From positions 62,001 to 126,000 of the forward strand of contig JAHDVK010000013.1 of assembly GCA_023384675.1 (NCBI GenBank): a stretch of 64,000 nucleotides of DNA. Reading direction: 5' to 3'. The notes beneath the pieces were generated by a model. It ran no database searches, was not told where the DNA came from, and was given only the letters and a program-made list of their open reading frames with translations. This DNA is from Bryobacteraceae bacterium. GTDB lineage: Bacteria > Acidobacteriota > Terriglobia > Bryobacterales > Bryobacteraceae. Of this stretch, positions 26,585 through 34,647 are shown in pieces. Position 1 is the first letter of the stretch; every line of letters begins with the position of its first letter. The position numbers and the translations under genes are program-made.

Positions 26585-27844
26585 GTGATTCTGGTGGCGG
26601 TGGAGTTGACCCGGCGCCGCGGGGAGAGTCACGCCCCGCCAACGGACGCGGGTGAATCGCTCGAAGAGCTTGCCGTACTGGCCGAATCCGCGGGCGCGGA
26701 GGTCGCCGGCAAGGTGCTGCAGTCCCGCCCCGCCTTCGACCAGGCCACGCTGCTCGGGTCCGGCAAGGTGCAAGAGCTGAAAGAGATGACCGCCGCCCTC
26801 GAGGCAAGCGCGGTGATCTTCGATCACGAACTCGCGGGCACGCAACAGCGCAACCTCGAAAAGGCGCTCGACTGCAAGGTGCTCGACCGAACGCAGTTGA
26901 TCCTCGACATCTTCGCCAGCCGCGCGCGCACACGGGAAGGCCAACTGCAAGTGGAGCTGGCGCAGTTGAATTACCTGCTGCCCAGGCTGACCGGGCGCGG
27001 CGCGGCGATGTCGAGGCTCGGCGGCGGTATCGGCACGCGCGGACCCGGCGAAACGCAACTCGAGACCGACCGGCGGCGCATCCGGGCGCGGATCAAGAAA
27101 ATCTCGGGCGATTTGGACCATGTCCGCTCCTCGCGGGGCGTGCAGCGCCGCCAGCGGCAGGCAGTGCCGCTGTTGACGCTCGCCCTGGCGGGTTATACGA
27201 ACGCGGGCAAGTCCACGCTGTTCAACCGGCTGACCCAAGCGGGCGTGACGGCGGATGCGCGCATGTTCGCCACGCTCGACCCGACGGTGCGGCAACTGGT
27301 GCTGCCGTCCAGGCGGCGCGTGCTGTTGTCCGACACCGTGGGTTTCATCCGCCAGCTGCCAACCACCCTGGTGAAGGCATTCCGCGCGACGCTCGAGGAG
27401 GTAACCGAAGCGGCGCTGGTGCTGCATGTGGTGGACGCCTCTTCGGAACTAGCTCCAGAGCACATCGCGCACGTGGCCGGCGTGCTTGCCGAAATCGGCG
27501 CCGGCGGCACACCGCAACTGCTCGTGCTGAACAAAGTGGACCGGCTGGGCGGCCCGCCCGCGGCGGTGGTCCGGCGGCTCGCTGGAGAGCAAACGGCCGT
27601 GGCCGTATCCGCGCTCACCGGCGAGGGCGCCGGCGGGTTGCTCGAAGCGATTGACCGGGCGCTGCCGGCAGACCCGGTGAGCGAGGCGCTATTCCGATTC
27701 CCGCCCGGCGAGGCGCGGCAAGTCCACCTGCTCCACGAATTCGCGAAGGTCCTGGACGAGCAGTACGACGAGCAGGGGACGCTGGTACGCGCCGCGGCTC
27801 CGGAATCGGTCCAGCGCCGGCTGGCCGCGTTCCTGGTGCACTGA
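26585..27844 (+). CDS. hflX: Ribosome-associated GTPase HflX
   Basis: About 419 residues. The N-terminal HflX domain (ATLLGSGKVQEL, then GTQQRNLEKALDCKVLDRT) is followed by a linker ending GRGAAMSRLGGGIGTRGPGE and the G domain with Walker A AGYTNAGKST, DTVGFIRQLP (G3) and NKVD (G4). It splits stalled ribosomes after heat stress. The GTG at 26585 with AGGGA five bases upstream is preferred over a TTG at 26561. It is 36 bases after hfq. Confidence 0.95.
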   Translation: MILVAVELTRRRGESHAPPTDAGESLEELAVLAESAGAEVAGKVLQSRPAFDQATLLGSGKVQELKEMTAALEASAVIFDHELAGTQQRNLEKALDCKVLDRTQLILDIFASRARTREGQLQVELAQLNYLLPRLTGRGAAMSRLGGGIGTRGPGETQLETDRRRIRARIKKISGDLDHVRSSRGVQRRQRQAVPLLTLALAGYTNAGKSTLFNRLTQAGVTADARMFATLDPTVRQLVLPSRRRVLLSDTVGFIRQLPTTLVKAFRATLEEVTEAALVLHVVDASSELAPEHIAHVAGVLAEIGAGGTPQLLVLNKVDRLGGPPAAVVRRLAGEQTAVAVSALTGEGAGGLLEAIDRALPADPVSEALFRFPPGEARQVHLLHEFAKVLDEQYDEQGTLVRAAAPESVQRRLAAFLVH

Positions 27845-27850
27845 ATTGGG

Positions 27851-27935
27851 CTGTGAAAAAAGCTGTGAAAGAGTTGCGTCCTCTCTGTGAAAATCGTTTG
27901 CTTCGTTTGGTTTATGGATGTCCGGATTTTCACAG
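27851..27935. repeat. Cluster of CTGTGAAA repeats between hflX and pgsA
   Basis: CTGTGAAA occurs at 27851, 27863 and 27885, and its reverse complement TTTCACAG at 27928; the last pair extends to a 10-bp inverted repeat (CTGTGAAAAT/ATTTTCACAG, 31-base loop). The pgsA start itself reads ACTGTGAAC. The region is AT-richer than the flanks and could be a regulator-binding cluster or an mRNA structure upstream of pgsA. Confidence 0.5.
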
Positions 27936-27978
27936 GCTGCGGCGTTTGGGGCTCTGGTTTATGCTCGGAGTGTAGACT

Positions 27979-28647
27979 GTGAACGTCCCCAACGCACTCA
28001 CGCTTCTGCGCATCTTCTTCGTGCCGCTGCTGGTGGCGGCGCTGATGTCCGAAGACGTGCGTATTGAGGCGGGGCCGGTGTCGATCAGCAACCATCTGCT
28101 GGCGCTCCTCATTTTTCTGGCGGCGGCGTTCACCGATCTGCTGGACGGCTACCTGGCGCGGCGTTGGAACCAGATCACCACTGTGGGCATGCTGCTCGAC
28201 CCGGTGGCGGACAAGCTACTGGTGTCGGCGGCGCTCATTTCGCTGGTCTACATTCACAGCGTCCCCGCCTGGATGGCGGTGCTGATTATCGGCCGCGAAT
28301 TCGCCGTGTCGGGGCTGCGTTCGATCGCCGCGGCCGAAGGCTACACGATCGCCGCCTCGGACCTGGGCAAGACCAAGACGGCGACGCAGGTGCTCGCGAT
28401 CGCGCTGGTGATGGCGGCGCGCGATGCGCCGTGGCTCAACGCGTGGGCGCAGATTGCGCTCTGGGGAACGATGCTGTTCGCGCTGATTTCGGCAGCCGAC
28501 TACTTCCTCAAGTTCTGGTCGCGGCTGGATGAATCGATCAAGGCGCGCAGGCGCACCGAGCTTCTGCAACTCGAGCACGAGAGGCAGAAGGCCGCGATGC
28601 GCGCCGCTGTCGCCCCAAAAGGCAAGCCGCGTGGACGCGAAACGTAG
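27979..28647 (+). CDS. pgsA: CDP-diacylglycerol-glycerol-3-phosphate 3-phosphatidyltransferase
   Basis: A 222-residue integral membrane enzyme of the CDP-alcohol phosphatidyltransferase family, which makes phosphatidylglycerophosphate. The signature DG..AR..(8)..G...D...D is present as DLLDGYLARRWNQITTVGM followed by LLDPVADK. About five to six transmembrane segments are visible. The start is a GTG (MNVPNALTLLRIFFVPLL). The C-terminal ~30 residues are a charged, Arg/Lys-rich tail (EHERQKAAMRAAVAPKGK) longer than in E. coli. Confidence 0.93.
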   Translation: MNVPNALTLLRIFFVPLLVAALMSEDVRIEAGPVSISNHLLALLIFLAAAFTDLLDGYLARRWNQITTVGMLLDPVADKLLVSAALISLVYIHSVPAWMAVLIIGREFAVSGLRSIAAAEGYTIAASDLGKTKTATQVLAIALVMAARDAPWLNAWAQIALWGTMLFALISAADYFLKFWSRLDESIKARRRTELLQLEHERQKAAMRAAVAPKGKPRGRET

Positions 28648-28665
28648 AATCCACGCCGGTCAACA

Positions 28666-30267
28666 TTACCGGCGCTGCAGCAGCAACACCCAGTCCCCGG
28701 CGGCCAGCCCTTGCGCGCGCACCGGCGATTCCAGCCGTCGCGTCCCGGATGCCGTATTGGGTTCACCAATCCAGGTCCCGCTCTTCGGATCGAACCACCG
28801 CACTCGCCAATCGCCCTCCGCGAGAGTGAACTCCACCCACGCGGGCTTTTCGCCGGGATTTTCGGCAGCCGGGCTGGGGCCGTCGGGATTCGCAAGATAG
28901 ACGATGATGGTGCTCTCATCGCGAATGCACTTCCAGCGTTGCGGATCGCCGCCCGCGAAAGCGTCATCCGGAACCAGTCCCGCCAGGGTCAGGCGGGTGT
29001 CGCGGAAGAACTTGTGAATATGCACAAAGTCATGCGCGCCCTGATAGAGAATTCCCGCTCGATTCGCATCGTAATATCCGGAGACGCCGCGGATGCCGGT
29101 GTCGTCATACGCTTCGAACGTGCGGAGCCCGCCGTAGGTGGCGTGGCCGCCCGACAGTAATGACGCCCACATCAGCCGGCGGAAGAAATAGCGGTGGTTG
29201 CCGGGGTTTCTGTATAGCTCATAGCGGTCTTCGTCGTTCACGATGGGCTGCGCGCGGCGTGAGCGGTAGTCCAGAATCGCTTTGCCAGTGAGTTGATCGA
29301 GGTCTTCGATCGTGATGACGTCCGACCACTCGGCATCGGTGAAATCGTAGCCGGAGAAGCGCATCTGGTGGTTGGTGATCAGGGTGCCCCAGGGCTCGCG
29401 CGCGGCCATGTCGCGGCCCATCCGGTCGATGGTGGACCAGCGGACCTGGCGGCCAGTCAGCGCCGCATCGCCCCGCACGATTTCGCGGTCGTTGGTGATA
29501 GTCCAGTGAATGTTCGGAAACGCGGACCAGCGGGCCTGCGCGTGCCTGGCGATAAGTTGCGAAAAGGCGTCGCCATCGGCGTAGCGGCGGATCTCCCCGG
29601 TGTCCTCGGCGTAAGGGATCAATTGCAGGATGACATCCGGGTGGTGGTTCAACGCGTACACAATGCGGCGTTCGATCTCCTGCCAATAGGGCACCGCGAG
29701 CGCCGTGCGCTGCCCGTTGAAGAGCGCTTCCACATTGTTACGGGATTGGGCGAACCAGGTGCGGATCTTCGTTGCGCCCATGGCCGCGGCCTGGTCAATA
29801 TACGCACGCCAGTGCGGTTCGCTCGCGACCACGTAGCGATAGCCGGTATCGCCGATATGCAGGAACCAGTCGCCGTTATCGTATGCGAATTGACGGGGGT
29901 CGCCGGGATGCCGCCGCAGCTTGCCCTTCAGCGGCGAAGGCCCGGCGTGAAAACTGCCGGATTGGCCGTCCAGCGCCTCGATCGCCGAAGTTGAGCGCCA
30001 CCGCCAGAGGCCCTGCTCCGCGACATACGCCCTCGCTTTGAACAGCCCGTCGCCATCGTGGAAACCGTCCACGGTCGTCTGTGCGCCGGACGGCAGGGTG
30101 AAGGTCACGCGGAGGTCCAAGGCGGAATCTTCCACGGCGGGTGGCGGCTTGGCGTGCAGCCGAACCTCATACACGCCGCGGTGGGGCGCTTCATCGGAGC
30201 CGGAAACCAGATACTGCTGGGCGCACGCGGCGGCGGCGCAACAAAACATCACGGCAACGCGCAACAT
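28666..30267 (-). CDS. Secreted DUF5060/DUF4038 glycosidase
   Basis: A 533-residue protein with a signal peptide (MLRVAVMFCCAAAACA). Residues ~25-110 form a DUF5060 immunoglobulin-like domain (YEVRLHAKPPP, LFKARAYVAEQGLWRWR). The DUF4038 (beta/alpha)8 domain follows with FAYDNGDWFLHIGDTGYRYV, WTITNDREI and the C-terminal module typical of putative collagen-binding or glycoside hydrolases. Family members act on plant or host polysaccharides; the catalytic residues are not assigned here. It is 42 bases downstream of the GH10 gene on the same strand, so the two are likely co-expressed. Confidence 0.82.
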   Translation of the reverse strand: MLRVAVMFCCAAAACAQQYLVSGSDEAPHRGVYEVRLHAKPPPAVEDSALDLRVTFTLPSGAQTTVDGFHDGDGLFKARAYVAEQGLWRWRSTSAIEALDGQSGSFHAGPSPLKGKLRRHPGDPRQFAYDNGDWFLHIGDTGYRYVVASEPHWRAYIDQAAAMGATKIRTWFAQSRNNVEALFNGQRTALAVPYWQEIERRIVYALNHHPDVILQLIPYAEDTGEIRRYADGDAFSQLIARHAQARWSAFPNIHWTITNDREIVRGDAALTGRQVRWSTIDRMGRDMAAREPWGTLITNHQMRFSGYDFTDAEWSDVITIEDLDQLTGKAILDYRSRRAQPIVNDEDRYELYRNPGNHRYFFRRLMWASLLSGGHATYGGLRTFEAYDDTGIRGVSGYYDANRAGILYQGAHDFVHIHKFFRDTRLTLAGLVPDDAFAGGDPQRWKCIRDESTIIVYLANPDGPSPAAENPGEKPAWVEFTLAEGDWRVRWFDPKSGTWIGEPNTASGTRRLESPVRAQGLAAGDWVLLLQRR

Positions 30268-30309
30268 GGGGCCATTATGCCGCAGCGCGGCCGCTCGGGT
30301 TCGGCGCCG

Positions 30310-31533
30310 TCAGGGCAACCGCAGCGCGACTACCGTGCCGCCCTCACCGAGCGTGGCGGGCGCCGACGCACGCGTCTTCTCGCCGAACGCTGTGATCCCG
30401 TACCGGCCGCGAAAACCGCGGATTTTCGCCGTACCCGTTGCGTCGGTCACAGCTTCGGCGCGGGTCCACCATTGGTTTTTCACCAGCTCGCGCCACACCT
30501 CGTAGGATTGCTTGGGCGACCAGTCGCGGCGTACCATCGCGCCATCGGGCCGCCAGTGCCGGCCTTCCCAAAAGCCCCACATCAGAAACCAGCGCACGCG
30601 GGGATGGCTGAAGCAGAGCGTAAGGAAGTCCTTGAAGAAGGCGGCTTGCCCGGCCTCGTCCTTGATCTGGTAATCGTACTCGGTGATGGCGATCGGCAGG
30701 CCGAATTCGCCGAAACGGTCGAGGATTTCGAGCATCCGCTCCGGCGTGGTGGCTTGCGTGAAGTGGCCCTGCATGCCGATGCCGCCCAGCGGCGCGCCCT
30801 GGTCAAGCAGGAAGCGAATCGTGCGGGAGTAGTGGTCCTGATGGTCCACCTTTTCGCCGCGTGAAGAGAGGATGTTGTAGTCGTTAATGAATAGCATCGC
30901 ATCGGGGTCGTGGCGGCGCGCTTCACGGAACCATTCGGCCATCACGGGATCGCCGAGAATCGTCATCAGGTCCTTGTTGGTGAATGGTTCGTTGATGACG
31001 TCCCAATGCGCGAGCGTGCCTCGATTCGCGCTGACGATGTCCTCGATATGGGCGCGCACGCGCTCACGCAAGGCGGGCAGGTCGGACTCGAGTGACTTCA
31101 GTTTCGGCGGCAGCCAGCGCCAGCCGGGCCACACAAGGGTGTGGCCGCGAACCCGGCTGATGCCATTCGCGCGCAGCCACGCGACGGCTTCGAGAGCCGG
31201 CTGGCGGTCCCGGTCCCATTGCGGCCACTTCAGGTCGTTCTCGAGCACAACCATGTTGAAGTTGTCGCGGATGAAGGCGCGGTAGCGTTCGCTATCCTCG
31301 CCTCCGCCCAGAAGCTCTCGCGCCGCGACCGCGGTACCGAAGCCGAATTCGTGTTCGATCAGCGTAGCTTTCACCAAGACGCCGGCGGCGGGCTTGCCTT
31401 CGCGATCCGCGACGCGGACCGTCAGGGTGTCCTTACGGATCTCTTCAATGCGCTCGAGCGCGGCCTGCCGCCAGGCGCCGGTTTGCGCGGCGGCCGGGAT
31501 CGCGATGGCGATGAGAAGGAGTGGAAGGATCAT
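30310..31533 (-). CDS. Secreted endo-1,4-beta-xylanase (GH10)
   Basis: About 407 residues from the ATG at 31533, with a signal peptide (MILPLLLIAIAIPAAA). A short beta domain (residues ~35-60) precedes the GH10 barrel: acid/base Glu182 in HWDVINEPF and nucleophile Glu285 in IAITEYDYQ, with VRGHTLVWPGW and FINDYNIL as further landmarks. It hydrolyses xylan internally. The frame runs further upstream, but that part has no leader. It is divergent from the OPT transporter, with 103 bases between the start codons. Confidence 0.94.
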   Translation of the reverse strand: MILPLLLIAIAIPAAAQTGAWRQAALERIEEIRKDTLTVRVADREGKPAAGVLVKATLIEHEFGFGTAVAARELLGGGEDSERYRAFIRDNFNMVVLENDLKWPQWDRDRQPALEAVAWLRANGISRVRGHTLVWPGWRWLPPKLKSLESDLPALRERVRAHIEDIVSANRGTLAHWDVINEPFTNKDLMTILGDPVMAEWFREARRHDPDAMLFINDYNILSSRGEKVDHQDHYSRTIRFLLDQGAPLGGIGMQGHFTQATTPERMLEILDRFGEFGLPIAITEYDYQIKDEAGQAAFFKDFLTLCFSHPRVRWFLMWGFWEGRHWRPDGAMVRRDWSPKQSYEVWRELVKNQWWTRAEAVTDATGTAKIRGFRGRYGITAFGEKTRASAPATLGEGGTVVALRLP

Positions 31534-31636
31534 ATATGGATTCAGTGTAACGCCGGAACGCGGGTTGTTCCAGAGTTTCCGGTGGGTTTTTCCTGGGCCA
31601 GCCGATCCGGCCGGCCGCCGCGATATCCTAAGGCCC

Positions 31637-33595
31637 ATGACTCCGCCGAATCATGAGCGCGAGCTTTCTCTGAAAGCCATTGCGCTGGGCCTGTTTCTCG
31701 CCTTCGTCTTTGGCTCGGCCAACGCCTGGCTGGGCTTGAAAGCGGGCCAAACGGTGGCGGCGACCATCCCGGCGGCGGTGATCGCCATGGCGCTGTTCCG
31801 TCTGCCGGCGATGCGCGGCGGCATCCTCGAGCAAAACATCGCGCGCACCGCGGCGAGTGTCGGCGAAGCGCTCGTTGCGGGGGCGATCTTCACCCTGCCC
31901 GCGTTCCTGCTGCTCGATGTCGGCGGGGAGCGCCTCTGGTCCAGCCTCCGCGGCCACTATTGGGAGGCCACGTTCATCCTGCTTGCGGGCGGACTGCTCG
32001 GCGTGTTCTTCATCATCCTGTTGCGCCGGGCGCTGTGTGTGGACGCGGGCCTGCCGTGGCCCGAGAGCGTCGCCTCCTACGAAATCGTCCGCGCCGGGCA
32101 GGACTCCGGTTCGGCGCCGCGCCTGATTTTCGGCGGCATGGGCTTTGGAGCGCTGATTCAGATTCTGAAAAGCGAGCGCGGCATCCCCATTTTCAAAGAA
32201 TATCTGGAAGGATTTCTCGCCTTTCCGCAAGGCGTGGTGAAGCATTTTAACTTCTCGCGGGAAACCATCGCGGCCGTCACGCACCGGGGCGGCATTCCCT
32301 GGTCCACGCCCGCGCTATCGCCCGCGTTGATCGGCATCGGCTTCATAATCGGACCGAAATACGCGTCGGTGAGCGTGGCGGGCGGCATTTTGGCGTGGTG
32401 GGTGCTCATTCCCCTCCTGCTGTTCTTCGACCCCGACCTGCCCGCGCGCCTGGGTTCGGAGCAACACGACTTGGCGGCCTTCACCGTGTGGTACAACGTC
32501 GTCCGCCCCATTGCCGTCGGCATGATGCTGGTGGGCGCGGCGAACACGATGTATTCGATGCGCACCTCGATCGCGCAATCGCTCGGCGGGGCGCTGCGCA
32601 GTTCGCGCGCCGCCGCGGCTGGGGCCACCGAACGGACCGAACGCGATATCCCGATGCGCTGGATCCTCGGCGCGCTCGCCGTGCTGCTGATCCCGGTGAC
32701 CATGATTTATTACAGCTTCACAGGCGCCTTTTTCCCGGCCCTGCTGACGGCGCTGCTGATGGGCGGCGCGGGCTTCCTGCTGTGCGCGGTGGGCGGCTAC
32801 CTCGCGGGTCTGGTGGGCGTGTCCAACCAGCCGCTATCCGGACTCACGCTCACGGCGCTGGTGCTGACGGCGCTGCTGTTGCTGGCCCTCGGCGTCACCG
32901 GCGCGGCCGGCGCGGCGGCGGTGCTGGGCGTGGCGGCGGTGGTCGCGGTGGCGATCTCCGTATCGGGTTCGCTGATTCAGGACTTGAAGGCGGGCCATCT
33001 GTTGGGCGGAACGCCGTGGAAGATGCAGGTGGTGGAGATTCTCGCAGTGATTCTGCTTTCTTTGTTCTTATTTCTGCCGATTGTGGCGCTGCACGAAGCG
33101 AATTTGGACACGGGCGGCTTGGGCGGCCGCGCGTTGCCCGCGCCGCAGGCGGGCCTGATGGCGCAGTTGTCGCAAGGCATCATGAGCGGCGAAATGCCAT
33201 GGGGGCTGCTGGCTATCGGCGCGGCGGGCGGGCTGGCGCTGATCCTGATGGGCGCTCGCGCCCTGATGCTGGTGGCCGTCGGGATGTATTTGCCTTTCGA
33301 CACGTCGTCGGCGATCTTCTGCGGCGGCGCGCTCCAATGGGTCTTCGGGAAACTGGCGAAGGGGCGCGCCGAAGCGGCCGACCGCGGCACGCTGCTGGCC
33401 TCGGGACTCATTGCCGGCGAAGCCATTCTCGGCATCCTGCTCGCGGTTCTGTTCATCGCCAAACTGCCTTCGGTGCCCGAATTGCTCACCGGACAGCCGC
33501 ATTTCGCCTGGTATGAAGCCACGGCGGGCTGGCTCTCGCTGGCGGGCTTCGCCGCAATCGCCTGGGTATTGCTGCGGGTGCCGCTGCGGCGCTGA
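31637..33595 (+). CDS. OPT family oligopeptide transporter
   Basis: About 652 residues with some 14-16 transmembrane helices. The start MTPPNHERELSLKAIALGLF and FGSANAWLGLKAGQTVAATIPAAV match the opening of the bacterial OPT superfamily, which imports oligopeptides or metal chelates by proton symport. NQPLSGLTLTALV in the middle is a family hallmark. The ATG at 31637 follows AAGG; the upstream open frame is rejected because it overlaps the xylanase leader. Its substrate is not evident from context. Confidence 0.93.
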   Translation: MTPPNHERELSLKAIALGLFLAFVFGSANAWLGLKAGQTVAATIPAAVIAMALFRLPAMRGGILEQNIARTAASVGEALVAGAIFTLPAFLLLDVGGERLWSSLRGHYWEATFILLAGGLLGVFFIILLRRALCVDAGLPWPESVASYEIVRAGQDSGSAPRLIFGGMGFGALIQILKSERGIPIFKEYLEGFLAFPQGVVKHFNFSRETIAAVTHRGGIPWSTPALSPALIGIGFIIGPKYASVSVAGGILAWWVLIPLLLFFDPDLPARLGSEQHDLAAFTVWYNVVRPIAVGMMLVGAANTMYSMRTSIAQSLGGALRSSRAAAAGATERTERDIPMRWILGALAVLLIPVTMIYYSFTGAFFPALLTALLMGGAGFLLCAVGGYLAGLVGVSNQPLSGLTLTALVLTALLLLALGVTGAAGAAAVLGVAAVVAVAISVSGSLIQDLKAGHLLGGTPWKMQVVEILAVILLSLFLFLPIVALHEANLDTGGLGGRALPAPQAGLMAQLSQGIMSGEMPWGLLAIGAAGGLALILMGARALMLVAVGMYLPFDTSSAIFCGGALQWVFGKLAKGRAEAADRGTLLASGLIAGEAILGILLAVLFIAKLPSVPELLTGQPHFAWYEATAGWLSLAGFAAIAWVLLRVPLRR

Positions 33596-33610
33596 GACGG
33601 AGGAAAGTAG

Positions 33611-33646
33611 GGCGGGTTTCAACCGGCGCGGGACTTCAGCCCCGCC
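33611..33646. repeat. REP-like GC palindrome
   Basis: GCGGG (33628) and CCCGC form a short hairpin around ACTTCAGC, and an outer GGCGGG (33611) can pair with CCCGCC at the right end. It lies directly after the OPT gene. Palindromes of this ACTTCAG/CTGAAGT-centred type are common intergenic repeats in acidobacterial and similar genomes; copy number cannot be checked here. Confidence 0.4.
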
Positions 33647-33652
33647 TCAAAA

Positions 33653-33977
33653 AATCGCCTGCATCGCGAAGCCATGGAAGAAGCCATGGATGCCCTTGGT
33701 TCGGAACTCTCCATCCGCCTGTCCCACCGGGTGGAAATTCCGGCGCCCTCGCGGGCACGGCGCGGCCAACGTCTGGTGCCCGTGCCGCTCTGGCTGTCGC
33801 CGAAACTCGCGCTCTTACCTGGCCCTGCGCGATCAGCAGATCAGCAACTCCGAGCTGGCCCGCCGCCTGGGAGTGCATGAACGGGTGATCGGCCGCATGC
33901 TTGATCCCGAACACGCCACGAGGACCGAGACCCTCTCAACCCTTAAGGCTGACTTCGGAATCTACTGCTGGCGATAG
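33653..33977 (+). pseudogene. Frameshifted HicB-type antitoxin remnant
   Basis: In one frame it reads EEAMDALGSELSIRLS, then EIPAPSRARRGQRLVPVPLW and LSPKLAL. After removing one T near 33813 the next frame continues YLALRDQQISNSELARRLG, then VHERVIGRMLDPEHATR. Joined, this matches the long-form HicB pattern (EIPxPSxxxRGQxxVPVPL, PKLALYLALR, SNSELARRLGV, RRMLDPxHxT). The N-terminal RNase-H-like strand region is missing, the C-terminus diverges, and no hicA toxin is nearby, so this is a broken relic. Confidence 0.72.
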
Positions 33978-34133
33978 CGCTTCTTCTTACCACTGAGGGG
34001 CCATCGGATTCGATCGGCGGCATTCGCCCGAAAACTGCCGCAACTGGCCGATATCGAGCGGTGCTCCCATGCCATGTCGCCTGACGGCGTACAGTGGATG
34101 AGTCATGGAGTCACCGAAGCCCACGGGAACCTG

Positions 34134-34164
34134 CCGGTGTCACAACGCCACCGGTGTCACAACG
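34134..34164. repeat. Short direct repeat in the decayed spacer
   Basis: CCGGTGTCACAACG occurs at 34134-34147 and again at 34151-34164. A second word, GTGGATGAGT, is repeated at 34095 and 34165, so a local duplication of about 70 bases may have occurred. Apart from this, 33978-34214 shows nothing recognisable. Confidence 0.5.
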
Positions 34165-34214
34165 GTGGATGAGTGTGCGCCGTTGCCGCCGGGGTCGTGT
34201 CCCGGCTTGTCCCG

Positions 34215-34574
34215 GTCCGTCCACCCCCATCGCTCGACACCGGTCTGGCAAGGCTCCCGAGTCCGCCAATCTTTGCAGGAAATCGCGTGAGCTCAGTGCG
34301 GCTGATCCACCACGTTCAGCCCGAATACCCGCTGGAACTGCGTCATCCCGGCTATCAGGAGGTCCGCAGCCGGTGTATGGTTTTGAAGGACCTTACCGTT
34401 GCCGGGATCACTCACGGCGGCGGCGCGGCAGCGCTGTTCCCCTCCGCCAAGGCCGCGGTGGAGCGCTGGCGATACGAGCCGCCGCGCCTCTCTTCTCCAT
34501 ACACGGGCAGGGCCGAAAGCATCGGGAATATCAACATTGTCCTGGTCTCGTTCAATGCGCCCACAGCGCCATAG
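34215..34574 (+). pseudogene. TonB C-terminal domain remnant
   Basis: The frame reads PSPPIFAGNRVSSVRLIHHV, QPEYPLELRHPGYQEVRSRC, and FPSAKAAVERWRYEPPRL. This aligns with the end of TonB-family proteins (xxVGGxVxxxxLIxxVxPxYP, then AxxAVxxWxYxP). Expected conserved residues are altered: the QGxVxL strand is QEVRSRC and the KDGT turn is KDLT. No membrane anchor or proline spacer precedes it. A GTG at 34287 with AGGA six bases upstream could start a 95-residue product, but decay is more likely. Confidence 0.5.
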
Positions 34575-34647
34575 CGGTTTGATGACGGGGCGCTCGCTGC
34601 ATGTTCTTCCAATCCGACTCCTTCCCGGACGCGGGGATGGAACAAAA

